This document shows, piece by piece, positions 45,700 to 52,827 of a stretch of 64,000 nt of DNA. How positions within the stretch are numbered: the stretch's first letter is position 1; each line of letters begins with the position of its first letter. The position numbers and the translations under genes were made by a program. Source of the DNA: CADCVT01 sp036389485 (lineage in GTDB: Bacteria > Actinomycetota > Thermoleophilia > Solirubrobacterales > Solirubrobacteraceae); assembly GCA_036389485.1 (NCBI GenBank), contig DASVPR010000018.1:1-64000 (forward strand), read 5' to 3'. The notes under the pieces were generated by a model that was not told the DNA's origin, ran no database searches, and worked only from the letters and a program-made list of their open reading frames with translations.

Positions 45700-46686
45700 T
45701 CAGATCCGGCGGGAGATGACGTCCGGGTCATCGGGCGGGGGCGGGTGCCGGGGCGGCTCGTACACGTAGGAAATCGGTTCGTCGCTCTCCAGTCCCAGCG
45801 ACAGCTGGGCACCTGGGCGGTGCTCCCGAGCCTCGCGGGCCATGTCCGGGATCCCGCGCGCTGCCGCCGCGTAGATCGCCGACATGATGCGGTCGCCTGC
45901 GGGGTTGTCGGTCGCAAAGATCATGTGGTAGAGCGGGACCCCGCGGTCAGACTTCAGGTGCAAGGCGTGCGTGCGGACGTAGCCGAGATCGTTCTCGAGG
46001 CGCCACCGCATGAGGTTCACGAACTCGTTGCGAGCTTCCTCTGCACTAACCTGGCCAGTGCGGCGCAGGTCGTGGATCGGCTGCCACCCCGTCGTCCCGA
46101 AGAGGCGCGTGATCTGCGAGGCGGCGTCCGCCGTGATCGGCGTGCGCAGGCCGAGGACGCGCATCAGCGCGGGGCTCGCAAACAGCAGCCATAGCTCAGT
46201 CTTGTACTTCGAACCGCGCTTGTGCGCGGCGAGCATCTCGAGAGTCTGCCAGTCGACCTCGAGACCGTCGGGGTCCACGAACGCGAACGTCGGAGCCCAG
46301 CTGACGTCCCGCAGGTCGTCGAGTGCATCGTGCAGGCGCGTGTTGCAATCGCCTCCGTATACGCGGATGTCTCGGCCGGGGTAGCCGGCGCGCAGGCGCG
46401 CCTCGAGCTGGGCGGCCTTGCTCTCACGCTCGAAGTACCGCAGGCGAGTGAAGCCGTTCCCATTTCGGCCCCGGGCGTTGAGGGCACGCAGGGCGGACCC
46501 CTCAAAGACCTGACCGGTTACACGGCTGAGGCCATGGCCGTCGCCCGCAAACGCGTCGAGGTAGATCACCTCCCGCTGGCTCTGGCACGCGGTCAGAAAC
46601 GCGTCGAGGTAGTCGCTGAGGATCTGGAGCTTGACCTCCGTCCAATAGCCCCACGGGCGCGGCGCCCGTTCGCCCGGTGTCGACAT
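45700..46686 (-). CDS. tcmP: Three-Cys-motif partner protein TcmP
   Basis: 328 residues from ATG 46686. PRPWGYWTEVKLQILSDYLD opens the chain. The next part, REVIYLDAFAGDGHG (residues 38-52), looks like motif I of a class I SAM-dependent methyltransferase, and FAFVDPDGLEVDW (134-146) like motif IV. Then come LLFASPALMRVLGLR, WQPIHDLRRTGQVSAEEARN and a conserved LYHMIFATDNPAGDRIMSAI. This is the TcmP family, named because it is nearly always encoded beside a three-Cys protein of the DUF5131 type, which is exactly the case here. The activity is unknown; methylation or a related SAM reaction is inferred from the motifs. Confidence 0.92.
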   Translation of the reverse strand: MSTPGERAPRPWGYWTEVKLQILSDYLDAFLTACQSQREVIYLDAFAGDGHGLSRVTGQVFEGSALRALNARGRNGNGFTRLRYFERESKAAQLEARLRAGYPGRDIRVYGGDCNTRLHDALDDLRDVSWAPTFAFVDPDGLEVDWQTLEMLAAHKRGSKYKTELWLLFASPALMRVLGLRTPITADAASQITRLFGTTGWQPIHDLRRTGQVSAEEARNEFVNLMRWRLENDLGYVRTHALHLKSDRGVPLYHMIFATDNPAGDRIMSAIYAAAARGIPDMAREAREHRPGAQLSLGLESDEPISYVYEPPRHPPPPDDPDVISRRI

Positions 46687-46847
46687 GTGCACAGGATGAC
46701 TGAGCAGTGAGGAAGACGCTGACCCACGCCGCAGTGGCTCCGGAACCCGGCCCGTGGTGATGAGTCTCTCTGGAGGCAAGAGTGCTGGGTTCGCCCGGCG
46801 AAGCGAAATCGGCGGAAGTCTTGTTCCACGCCCCGTCGCGGCAGCAG

Positions 46848-47633
46848 CTACCGCTGCGGCTGGAGCTGCCGCCGCTCGTGCGTCTTCGGGTCTGGCAGGA
46901 GTCGGTCGACGAGCTCGAGTGCGGGGCGGCCTTCGAACATCGGCTCGACGTCGGGGCGGTAGAGGATCAGCGCGAGGCTCGGCGCGACCATGAAGTCGGC
47001 GGCGTTGAGCTGGTCGGAGCCGAGGATGCCCGCTTCGATCCAGGCGTCGATGCGGTCGAGCATCTCCGCGAGCTTCGCGAGGACCTCGTCGTCGGTCGTG
47101 GAGTCGACCGCGAAGACGCGCCCGGCGAGGAGGGGAATCGTGAGGCGGCGCGCGAACGCGTGCCGGTAGAGGAGGTATCCCATCCGGCCGTCGCCGTTCG
47201 ACCGGCTGAACCGCTCCGGGTCGCGCGCCGCTGCCGCGAGGAGGATCCGGCGGGCCTCCATCTGGAGCTCGTCGTTCGCCCACCGCTCGACGTCCTCGAC
47301 CGCGGCGCGCCGCGAGGGGTCGTCCGGGAACAGCGGCGGCTCTGGGTGGCGCGAGTCGAGGAAGCGGGCGATGCCGTGGTTGGTCGAGATCCGCTCGCGG
47401 CCGGCGCGGAGCGCCGGCACCGTGCCGAGCCGGTCGCCGAGCCGGATCCCGCTCGTCCGGCGCGTGCCGGCGACGCGCGTCTGGCCGCCGGCGTCGAAGC
47501 CGTGCAGCCGCGCCATCACAGGGTGCAGCAACGTGACGAACTCGACGCACTGGTAGGGCACGTGCTTATGCTCGAGCATGAGCATTGCCGAGCGGCACGC
47601 GTGGGAGCCGGGGATCACGTAGAGCGTGTACAT
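46848..47633 (-). CDS. Glutathione S-transferase family protein
   Basis: 261 residues. A thioredoxin-like N-domain (MYTLYVIPGSHACRSAMLML, then EHKHVPYQCVEFVTLLHPVM and TVPALRAGRERISTNHGIAR with the cis-Pro) is followed by the all-helical GST C-domain (VERWANDELQMEARRILLAA, LNAADFMVAPSLALILYRPD). Since mycothiol rather than glutathione is usual in Actinobacteria, the true thiol partner is uncertain. No link to the TcmP pair downstream is evident; the gap is 161 bases with no gene. Confidence 0.87.
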   Translation of the reverse strand: MYTLYVIPGSHACRSAMLMLEHKHVPYQCVEFVTLLHPVMARLHGFDAGGQTRVAGTRRTSGIRLGDRLGTVPALRAGRERISTNHGIARFLDSRHPEPPLFPDDPSRRAAVEDVERWANDELQMEARRILLAAAARDPERFSRSNGDGRMGYLLYRHAFARRLTIPLLAGRVFAVDSTTDDEVLAKLAEMLDRIDAWIEAGILGSDQLNAADFMVAPSLALILYRPDVEPMFEGRPALELVDRLLPDPKTHERRQLQPQR

Positions 47634-47691
47634 CCGACCGCGCCGAGTATGCGGCCGGCCGCGTCACGCGGTTGTGACAAGGCGCACTCGG

Positions 47692-47970
47692 TCAGCTGTC
47701 GCCGACGAACTGGGCGACCGACTTCGCGACCAGCCCGCCGGGGAGGGTAAGGCGGATCGTCCACGCGCCGCCGAGCTCCTGCCGGAACGAGTAGGGGAGG
47801 CCGCCGCGCTCGAGCATGGACTCGAGCCGCGACGCGAGCTCGTAGCCCGACGCGCCCGTGTACGTCACGTCGAGCCCGTAGCGCCCATCCTCCAGCGGCC
47901 AGACGGAGACCCGATCCGGGATCGCCGGCGGCGTTTGCGCGAAGTCGTCCGGACCGATCAGGGAGCCCAT
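47692..47970 (-). CDS. Small hypothetical protein
   Basis: 92 residues, soluble, with a predicted beta-alpha-beta pattern: DRVSVWPLEDGRYGLDVTYT, then GASGYELASRLESMLERGGL and WTIRLTLPGGLVAKSVAQFV. There is no signal peptide, Cys or obvious catalytic motif. It lies 58 bases upstream of the GST gene on the same strand. The family is not recognised; coding is supported by composition and an in-frame start only. Confidence 0.6.
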   Translation of the reverse strand: MGSLIGPDDFAQTPPAIPDRVSVWPLEDGRYGLDVTYTGASGYELASRLESMLERGGLPYSFRQELGGAWTIRLTLPGGLVAKSVAQFVGDS

Positions 47971-48034
47971 GCGCCTGACGTCGGCAGCGCGCGGCGCGTT
48001 TTGAGCGCCGCGCCCTCGCGCGGAACGCGGACGA

Positions 48035-48529
48035 TCAGGCGGGAGCGCCGGCGGAGGCCGCCTGCTCGATCTCCGCGATGTCGATCTTCCGCATCTGGAG
48101 CATCGCGTCCATCGCGCGCTTCGCCTTCTCCGGGTCGCTGTCGGCGAGGAGCTCCTTCAGCCGGGTCGGGACGACCTGCCAGCTGACGCCGAAGCGGTCC
48201 TTGAGCCAGCCGCACGGGCCCTCCTCGCCGCCGTCGCCGAGGCGGGACCAGTAGTGGTCGACCTCCTCCTGCGACTCGCAGTCGATCTGGAACGAGATCG
48301 CCTCGTCGAACGTGAAGTTCGGGCCGCCGTTCAGCGCGACGAACTCGGTCCCGTCGAGCTCGAAGTGCACGACCATCACGGAGCCGGCGGGCGCGCCGCC
48401 CGGGCCGCCGTCGTCGCCGTACCGCTCGACGTGGAGGACGCGCGAGTTCGGGAAGATCGAGCAGTAGTGCTCGGCGGCCTGCTCACCCTTGCCGAAGTCG
48501 AACCAGAGACACGGTGTGATCTTGGGCAT
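48035..48529 (-). CDS. VOC-family protein (PhnB-like, 3-demethylubiquinone methyltransferase-like)
   Basis: 164 residues. MPKITPCLWFDFGKGEQAAE, HYCSIFPNSRVLHVERYGDD, VHFELDGTEFVALNGGPNFT, FDEAISFQIDCESQEEVDHY and PCGWLKDRFGVSWQVVPTRL are the standard blocks of this glyoxalase/VOC subgroup, sometimes labelled 3-demethylubiquinone-9 3-methyltransferase. These are small metal-binding beta-alpha proteins of mostly unknown function. The ATG at 48529 is followed by a long leader-free region. No operon partner is clear. Confidence 0.9.
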   Translation of the reverse strand: MPKITPCLWFDFGKGEQAAEHYCSIFPNSRVLHVERYGDDGGPGGAPAGSVMVVHFELDGTEFVALNGGPNFTFDEAISFQIDCESQEEVDHYWSRLGDGGEEGPCGWLKDRFGVSWQVVPTRLKELLADSDPEKAKRAMDAMLQMRKIDIAEIEQAASAGAPA

Positions 48530-48595
48530 GTGACGGCTCCTCTCAAGCGGTGGTTTGACTGCCCTGCCCCACGAGACCGAGCGCGGAGTCAGAAC

Positions 48596-48979
48596 TCATC
48601 GCCGCCATGTCTCCCACAGCTCGGCGGTCCAGCGCTCCGCCGCCTCCGAGTGCATCCGCTGCAGGTTGCGCCCGCCGCGCGCGAAGGTCGCCGCGACGGC
48701 GGCGGGCACCTCGTCGTCCGGGAACGGGCGGTCGAGCCACTCGGTGTCCCGCACGAAGACCATCCCGACTTCGCGCGCATCGGCGGAATCATCTCGCCGC
48801 AGAGGCCCTCGGACACGGCCGAGGAAGTACGCGCCGTCCGGCGCGCGGGTCCAGACGAACGATCCGACGTCCACCTCGCCCAGCCGCTGCGCGCGTCGCT
48901 CGGAATCCCCTCCGATCCCGACGACGCCGGCGGCAAGGCCGTACGGAGCACCGGGCGCGTCGACGTCGCGCGCCCGCAT
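48596..48979 (-). CDS. Hypothetical protein, EVE-like single-domain fragment
   Basis: 127 residues from ATG 48979. The part DVGSFVWTRAPDGAYFLGRV, then REVGMVFVRDTEWLDRPFPD, DEVPAAVAATFARGGRNLQR and MHSEAAERWTAELWETWRR is similar in pattern to the nucleic-acid- or ligand-binding front domains found in some restriction-like proteins, with a helix ending in a basic/aromatic tail. I do not recognise a named family. It could be a full short protein or the remains of a longer one; there is no partner domain downstream. Confidence 0.55.
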   Translation of the reverse strand: MRARDVDAPGAPYGLAAGVVGIGGDSERRAQRLGEVDVGSFVWTRAPDGAYFLGRVRGPLRRDDSADAREVGMVFVRDTEWLDRPFPDDEVPAAVAATFARGGRNLQRMHSEAAERWTAELWETWRR

Positions 48980-49002
48980 CGGCGCTCGGTAGACCGGCGG
49001 GC

Positions 49003-49203
49003 TCAATCCGAAGCGTCGCCGGTGGGCACGACATCCCGCGGCTCGACCATCAGGATCGCGGGGCGCACGACCGACTCGCCGACCGTCGTCAGCGTCTGGT
49101 TGAACCACGGCTCGTGCGCGGCGATCTCCGCGGGGATGTCGATCAGCGTCAGCGCGCCGTACTTGTCGTCGAGGTGGATGTCGTAGTCGCGGGAGGCGCT
49201 CAT
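49003..49203 (-). pseudogene. Cupin-like protein with an internal deletion (probable remnant)
   Basis: 66 residues. The front, DIPAEIAAHEPWFNQTLTTV then GESVVR, matches the start of small actinobacterial cupins, and the end PAILMVEPRDVVPTGDASD matches the very C-terminus of such cupins. The barrel strands with the metal-binding His/Glu residues that should lie between (about 50-60 residues) are absent. This reads as an in-frame internal deletion. It is inferred from recall of the family's layout, so moderately sure. Confidence 0.5.
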
Positions 49204-49223
49204 CCCGCGATCTTCCCACCCGG

Positions 49224-49520
49224 CTATCCCCAGCGGCGGATGCCCGAGCGCCGCGCCTTGCGGGCCGCGCGCTCGTGCAGGACGTCGCGCCGGGCGGCGT
49301 CGCGCAGCTCGGTGACCTCGGCGATCGCGGCGCACAGGACGTCGACCTGCGCGATCTCGTCGTCGGTGGGCAGCCCGGGCTCGGCCAGCAGCATGTCGAC
49401 GCGCGCGTCGAGGCCGGCGAGCCGGTCGGTGAGCCGCTGCTCGATCACGCGCAGCTCGACGACGCCCGGCAGCAGACCGGGCGATTCGAGGGTGGCGGGG
49501 GTGATGACACGCGAGGGCAT
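49224..49520 (-). CDS. Small hypothetical protein, coiled-coil-like
   Basis: 98 residues, mostly helical: PGVVELRVIEQRLTDRLAGL, DARVDMLLAEPGL, then DEIAQVDVLCAAIAEVTELR and a basic tail RRDVLHERAARKARRSG. Heptad-like Leu/Val spacing suggests a coiled coil; the basic tail could bind nucleic acid. There is no signal or membrane segment. It lies 20 bases upstream of the cupin remnant on the same strand. The family is not recognised. Confidence 0.55.
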   Translation of the reverse strand: MPSRVITPATLESPGLLPGVVELRVIEQRLTDRLAGLDARVDMLLAEPGLPTDDEIAQVDVLCAAIAEVTELRDAARRDVLHERAARKARRSGIRRWG

Positions 49521-49567
49521 GAGGGCGAAGCTCGCCGTCCCGGTCTATCGGCATCGCGACGGCGAGG

Positions 49568-49597
49568 TTGACCCGGGTACCCCACGACCGCTTAGAT
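49568..49597 (+). promoter_or_regulatory. Promoter of the Tim44-like gene
   Basis: TTGACC (49568-49573) and TTAGAT (49592-49597) are 18 bases apart, a good sigma-70-type promoter. The expected start is about 49604, only a few bases before ATG 49608, so the mRNA would be essentially leaderless; this favours 49608 over ATG 49596. Confidence 0.6.
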
Positions 49598-49607
49598 GGT
49601 TCTCTCC

Positions 49608-50927
49608 ATGCGCCATCCCGTGACACGACTCACAGTCCTCGCCCTCCTCGTCTCGTCGCTCGCCCCCGCGGCGGCCCTCGCCGGCGCCGGCGGCGGCAGC
49701 TCCGGCTACGGCGGCGGAGGGGGTGGCGGCGGAGGCGGCGGCTTCGGAGGCGGCGGCTCCGGCGGCTCCGGCGACGGAGGCCCGTGGTGGCTGTGGGTGC
49801 TCATCTTCATCGGCGTCGCCCTGTTCTTCGCGTGGGCGGCGTTCACCGCGTGGCGGCTGCGGAAGAAGCGCGCCGCGCGGGTCGCGCGCACGATCACCGC
49901 CTCCGCCGAGGCGGCCGAGGACGACGCCTACTTCCAGGCCGACGCGATCAAGAAGGACGCGGCCGAGCTGTTCTGCGCCACCCAGCAGGCCTGGCACGAC
50001 CGCGACCGCGCGAAGCTCGCGGAGCTGGTCGGTCCCGACCTCATGGTCGAGTGGAAGCGCCGCCTCGACGACTTCGACAAGAAGGGCTGGCACAACCTCG
50101 TCGAGGTCCGCAGGGGGCCGGAGGTCGAGTACGTCGGCATCGTCAACCGCGAGGACGACGAGCAGGACCGCGTCGTCGTGCGGCTGGAGGCCGAGATGCG
50201 CGACTGCGTCCGCCAGAAGGGCGGCGCGATCATCAACAAGGACGGCGCGTCCTCCGACATCGTGTCGCTCGCGGAGTACTGGACCCTTGCGCGCACGGGC
50301 GACCGGTGGATCGTCGCGTCGATCGAGAGCGACACGGAGGGCACGCACCACCTCGACGCGCCCCTGATCCCGTCGCCGTGGAGCGACGAGCAGGCGCTGA
50401 AGGACGAGACGGCGCTGGAGCGGGCGCGCGAGGACGCGCCGCAGGGCGCCACGACCGCGGAGCTCGCCGACGTCGACTACCTCGGTGATGCCAGGAAGGC
50501 CGCGCTGGATCTCTCTCTGGTCGACGAGCGCTTCGCCCCGCACGTGCTCGAGGCCGCCGCACGGACGGCCATGAGCGCCTGGGCCGAGGCCGTCGACGGC
50601 GACGACGCCCGCCTGCGCGCGATCGCGGGCGAGGAGGCGGTCCACCAGCTCCTCTACGGCGGCGACGCCGCGGCCCGCACCCGCCTCGTCGTCCGCGGCC
50701 CGAAGCTCCAGGCGCTGCGGATCGCGAAGCTCGACCCGAACGCCGAGCCGCCGACGCTGACGGTCGAGGCGGACGTCGCCGGGCGGCGCTACGTCGAGGA
50801 CCGCGACACGCTCGAGCTCGTCTCCGGCAGCCGCGACGCCGAGACGACGTTCACCGAGCGCTGGACCCTGCGGCTCGACGGCACCGGCGACATGCCGTGG
50901 CGGATCGGCGTGGCCACCCATGCCTGA
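49608..50927 (+). CDS. Tim44-like domain protein, membrane-anchored
   Basis: 439 residues. A signal-like start (LTVLALLVSSLAPAAALAGA) leads into a Gly-rich stretch (over 30 residues of mostly Gly/Ser), then a membrane helix WWLWVLIFIGVALFFAWAAF. The first soluble domain (FQADAIKKDAAELFCATQQA, WHDRDRAKLAELVGPDLMVE, WHNLVEVRRGPEVEYVGIVN, VSLAEYWTLARTGDRWIVAS) is a Tim44/NTF2-like fold. The C-terminal half (LVDERFAPHVLEAAARTAMS, LYGGDAAARTRLVVRGPKLQ, TFTERWTLRLDGT) appears to be a second, related domain. The role is unknown; bacterial Tim44-like proteins sit at the membrane. The next gene overlaps by 8 bases. Confidence 0.88.
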   Translation: MRHPVTRLTVLALLVSSLAPAAALAGAGGGSSGYGGGGGGGGGGGFGGGGSGGSGDGGPWWLWVLIFIGVALFFAWAAFTAWRLRKKRAARVARTITASAEAAEDDAYFQADAIKKDAAELFCATQQAWHDRDRAKLAELVGPDLMVEWKRRLDDFDKKGWHNLVEVRRGPEVEYVGIVNREDDEQDRVVVRLEAEMRDCVRQKGGAIINKDGASSDIVSLAEYWTLARTGDRWIVASIESDTEGTHHLDAPLIPSPWSDEQALKDETALERAREDAPQGATTAELADVDYLGDARKAALDLSLVDERFAPHVLEAAARTAMSAWAEAVDGDDARLRAIAGEEAVHQLLYGGDAAARTRLVVRGPKLQALRIAKLDPNAEPPTLTVEADVAGRRYVEDRDTLELVSGSRDAETTFTERWTLRLDGTGDMPWRIGVATHA

Positions 50928-51537
50928 GCCGATACGCGAGCTGGCCCCGGGCATCCTGCACTGGAAGGCCGAGCACCCGAACCTCGGGATCGACGTCAGC
51001 GCGTACTGCCTGACCGAGTCGCGCGTCCTGCTCGACCCGATCATGCCCGCCGAGGGCGTCGAGTGGTTCGCCGAGAAGGGGCTCGAGCCCGCGGCGATCG
51101 TCCTCACCAACCGCCACCACTGGCGCAACAGCGGCGAGCTCGTGACGCGCTACGGCTGCCCGGTGTACGCGAGCCAGCCGGGGATGCACGAGTTCGGCGA
51201 CGGCCAGGAGGTCACGCCGTTCGACTTCGGCGCGACCCTTCCGGGCGGGATCGTCGCCCACGAGGTCGGCGTCATCTGCCTGGACGAGACCGCGCTGGAG
51301 ATCCCCGAGGTCAGCGCGCTGGCGGTCGCCGACGGGGTGATCGACTACGACCGCCTCGGCTTCGTCCCCGACCAGTACCTGGACGAGCCGGAGCACACCA
51401 AGCGCGGGCTCTACGACCGCTACGAGCGGCTGGCCGAGCACGTCGACTTCGAGCACCTGCTCGTCGCCCACGGGGAGCCGATCGTGCTCAACGGCCGCGC
51501 GGAGCTGCGCGAGTGGGCCCAGCGGCGCGAGCTGTAG
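50920..51537 (+). CDS. Metallo-beta-lactamase-fold-like protein with degenerate metal site
   Basis: 205 residues. The order of elements (LAPGILHWKAEHPNLGIDVS, AYCLTESRVLLDPIMPAEGV, AAIVLTNRHHWRNSGELVTR, GCPVYASQPGMHEFGDGQEV, ALAVADGVIDYD, LLVAHGEPIVLNGRAELREW) follows the MBL fold, but the HxHxDH motif is replaced by TNRHHWRNSG and the late His by HGEP. Metal binding is therefore doubtful, although a reduced site is possible. It overlaps the Tim44-like gene by 8 bases, so it is coexpressed with it. Confidence 0.75.
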   Translation: MPEPIRELAPGILHWKAEHPNLGIDVSAYCLTESRVLLDPIMPAEGVEWFAEKGLEPAAIVLTNRHHWRNSGELVTRYGCPVYASQPGMHEFGDGQEVTPFDFGATLPGGIVAHEVGVICLDETALEIPEVSALAVADGVIDYDRLGFVPDQYLDEPEHTKRGLYDRYERLAEHVDFEHLLVAHGEPIVLNGRAELREWAQRREL

Positions 51538-51584
51538 TGCCGTAGGCCACACAACGCGTACCAACTGTCGGTACGGTACGCGGC

Positions 51585-52421
51585 ATGCACTCGGTCGAGC
51601 TCGCGCAGGGCACGCTGCGCTATCGCGACGAGGGGGAGGGGCGCCCGCTCGTCTTCATCCACGGCATCCTCGTCAACGGCCTGCTCTGGCGGCGGGTCAC
51701 GCCGCGCCTCGACGGGTTCCGGCGCATCGTCCCGGACCTGCCGCTCGGCTCCCACGAGGTGCCGATGAACCCCGGCGCGGACCTGTCTCCGACCGGGCTC
51801 GCGCAGATCATCGCCGACTTCCTCGGGGCGCTCGACCTGCAGGACGTCGTGCTGGTCGCCAACGACACCGGCGGCGCGCTGTCCCAGATCGTCGCGGCCG
51901 ACCATCCGGAGCGGCTGGGCGGGCTCGTCCTCACGCCGTGCGACTCGTTCGAGAACTTCCTGCCCCCGATGTTCAAGGGGCTGCAGGTCGCCGCTCGGGT
52001 GCCGGGCGCGCTGACCGCGTTCCTCCAGCCGCTGAAGGTCCGGTCCGCCCGCCGCCTGCCGCTCGCCTTCGGCTGGCTGCGCAAGCACCCGATCGAGGAC
52101 GAGGTCTCCGACGCCTACCTGAAGCCGTACTTCGAGCACGCGGGCGTCCGGCGCGACCTGCGCAAGGTGCTCGCGGGGATCTCGAAGCGCTACACGCTCG
52201 ACGCCGCGGCGAAGCTCAGCGGGTTCGACAAGCCCGCGCTCATCACCTGGGCGAAGGACGACAGGGTCTTCCCGCTGGAGCACGCCCACCGGCTCGCGGA
52301 CATCCTGCCGGACGCGCGGGTCGTCGAGATCGAGGACAGCTACTCGTTCGTGCCCGAGGACCAGCCGGAGCGGGTGGCGGAGGAGCTGGCCGAGTTCGCG
52401 CGGGTGAAGGCGGCCGCCTAG
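51585..52421 (+). CDS. Alpha/beta hydrolase, haloalkane-dehalogenase-like branch
   Basis: 278 residues, ATG 7 bases after TACGGT (leaderless). PLVFIHGILVNGLLWRRVTP carries the oxyanion HG; the nucleophile elbow is DVVLVANDTGGALSQIVAAD, with Asp instead of Ser, as in haloalkane dehalogenases and relatives. A cap domain covers residues about 130-205. The late acid is in PALITWAKDDRVFPLEHAHR. At the usual catalytic-His position the sequence is VVEIEDSYSFVPEDQPERV, with no His, so the canonical triad is incomplete. A similar 'EDSYTFVPEDQP' form is widespread in Actinobacteria, so this looks like a stable subfamily. Confidence 0.87.
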   Translation: MHSVELAQGTLRYRDEGEGRPLVFIHGILVNGLLWRRVTPRLDGFRRIVPDLPLGSHEVPMNPGADLSPTGLAQIIADFLGALDLQDVVLVANDTGGALSQIVAADHPERLGGLVLTPCDSFENFLPPMFKGLQVAARVPGALTAFLQPLKVRSARRLPLAFGWLRKHPIEDEVSDAYLKPYFEHAGVRRDLRKVLAGISKRYTLDAAAKLSGFDKPALITWAKDDRVFPLEHAHRLADILPDARVVEIEDSYSFVPEDQPERVAEELAEFARVKAAA

Positions 52422-52808
52422 CTACTCGAGCTCCTCGGGCTCGTCGCCCTCGGCGGCGATCGCCTCGAGCGCGGCGAGGGCGAGGACCTGCGCCGGCGTC
52501 CCCTCGACGTCGCCGTTGCCGAGCTCGTGGAGGTCCGGCTGGAAGACGACGCCGACGTCGATGCGGTCGTCGCCGGCATCCGACAGCGTGATCACCGCGT
52601 ATCCACGGTCATCGCTGGGCGGCTCAACATAGACGTCGCGCACGGCGGCGAGGACCTGCTCGACCTGCTCGCGCCAGTGCATCCGCGCCTGCTCCTGCTC
52701 CTGCGGGCTCATGTCCCCGAGGTGGCGGCCGTGGATCTGCTCCATGGCGCTGAGCCCGGCGCGCACGCTCTGCTCGGACAGGATCATGTCGGTGGGGATC
52801 TGGTCCAT
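52422..52808 (-). CDS. Hypothetical protein
   Basis: 128 residues from ATG 52808. Two helices at the front (MILSEQSVRAGLSAMEQIHG, then MSPQEQEQARMHWREQVEQV) are followed by a beta segment (DDRGYAVITLSDAGDDRIDV, GVVFQPDLHELGNGDVEGTP) and a helix with an acidic tail. It is soluble and cytoplasmic. The family is not recognised. The stop touches the stop of the convergent hydrolase gene, and the start is 19 bases from the divergent acyl-CoA ligase start. Confidence 0.65.
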   Translation of the reverse strand: MDQIPTDMILSEQSVRAGLSAMEQIHGRHLGDMSPQEQEQARMHWREQVEQVLAAVRDVYVEPPSDDRGYAVITLSDAGDDRIDVGVVFQPDLHELGNGDVEGTPAQVLALAALEAIAAEGDEPEELE

Positions 52809-52827
52809 GACTAGTAGCGTCCCAGGT

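Noticed and set aside
44876..46686. Prophage fragment, because of the Gp37/Gp68 family name
   Set aside because: No integrase, capsid, terminase or lysis genes are nearby; the pair stands alone.
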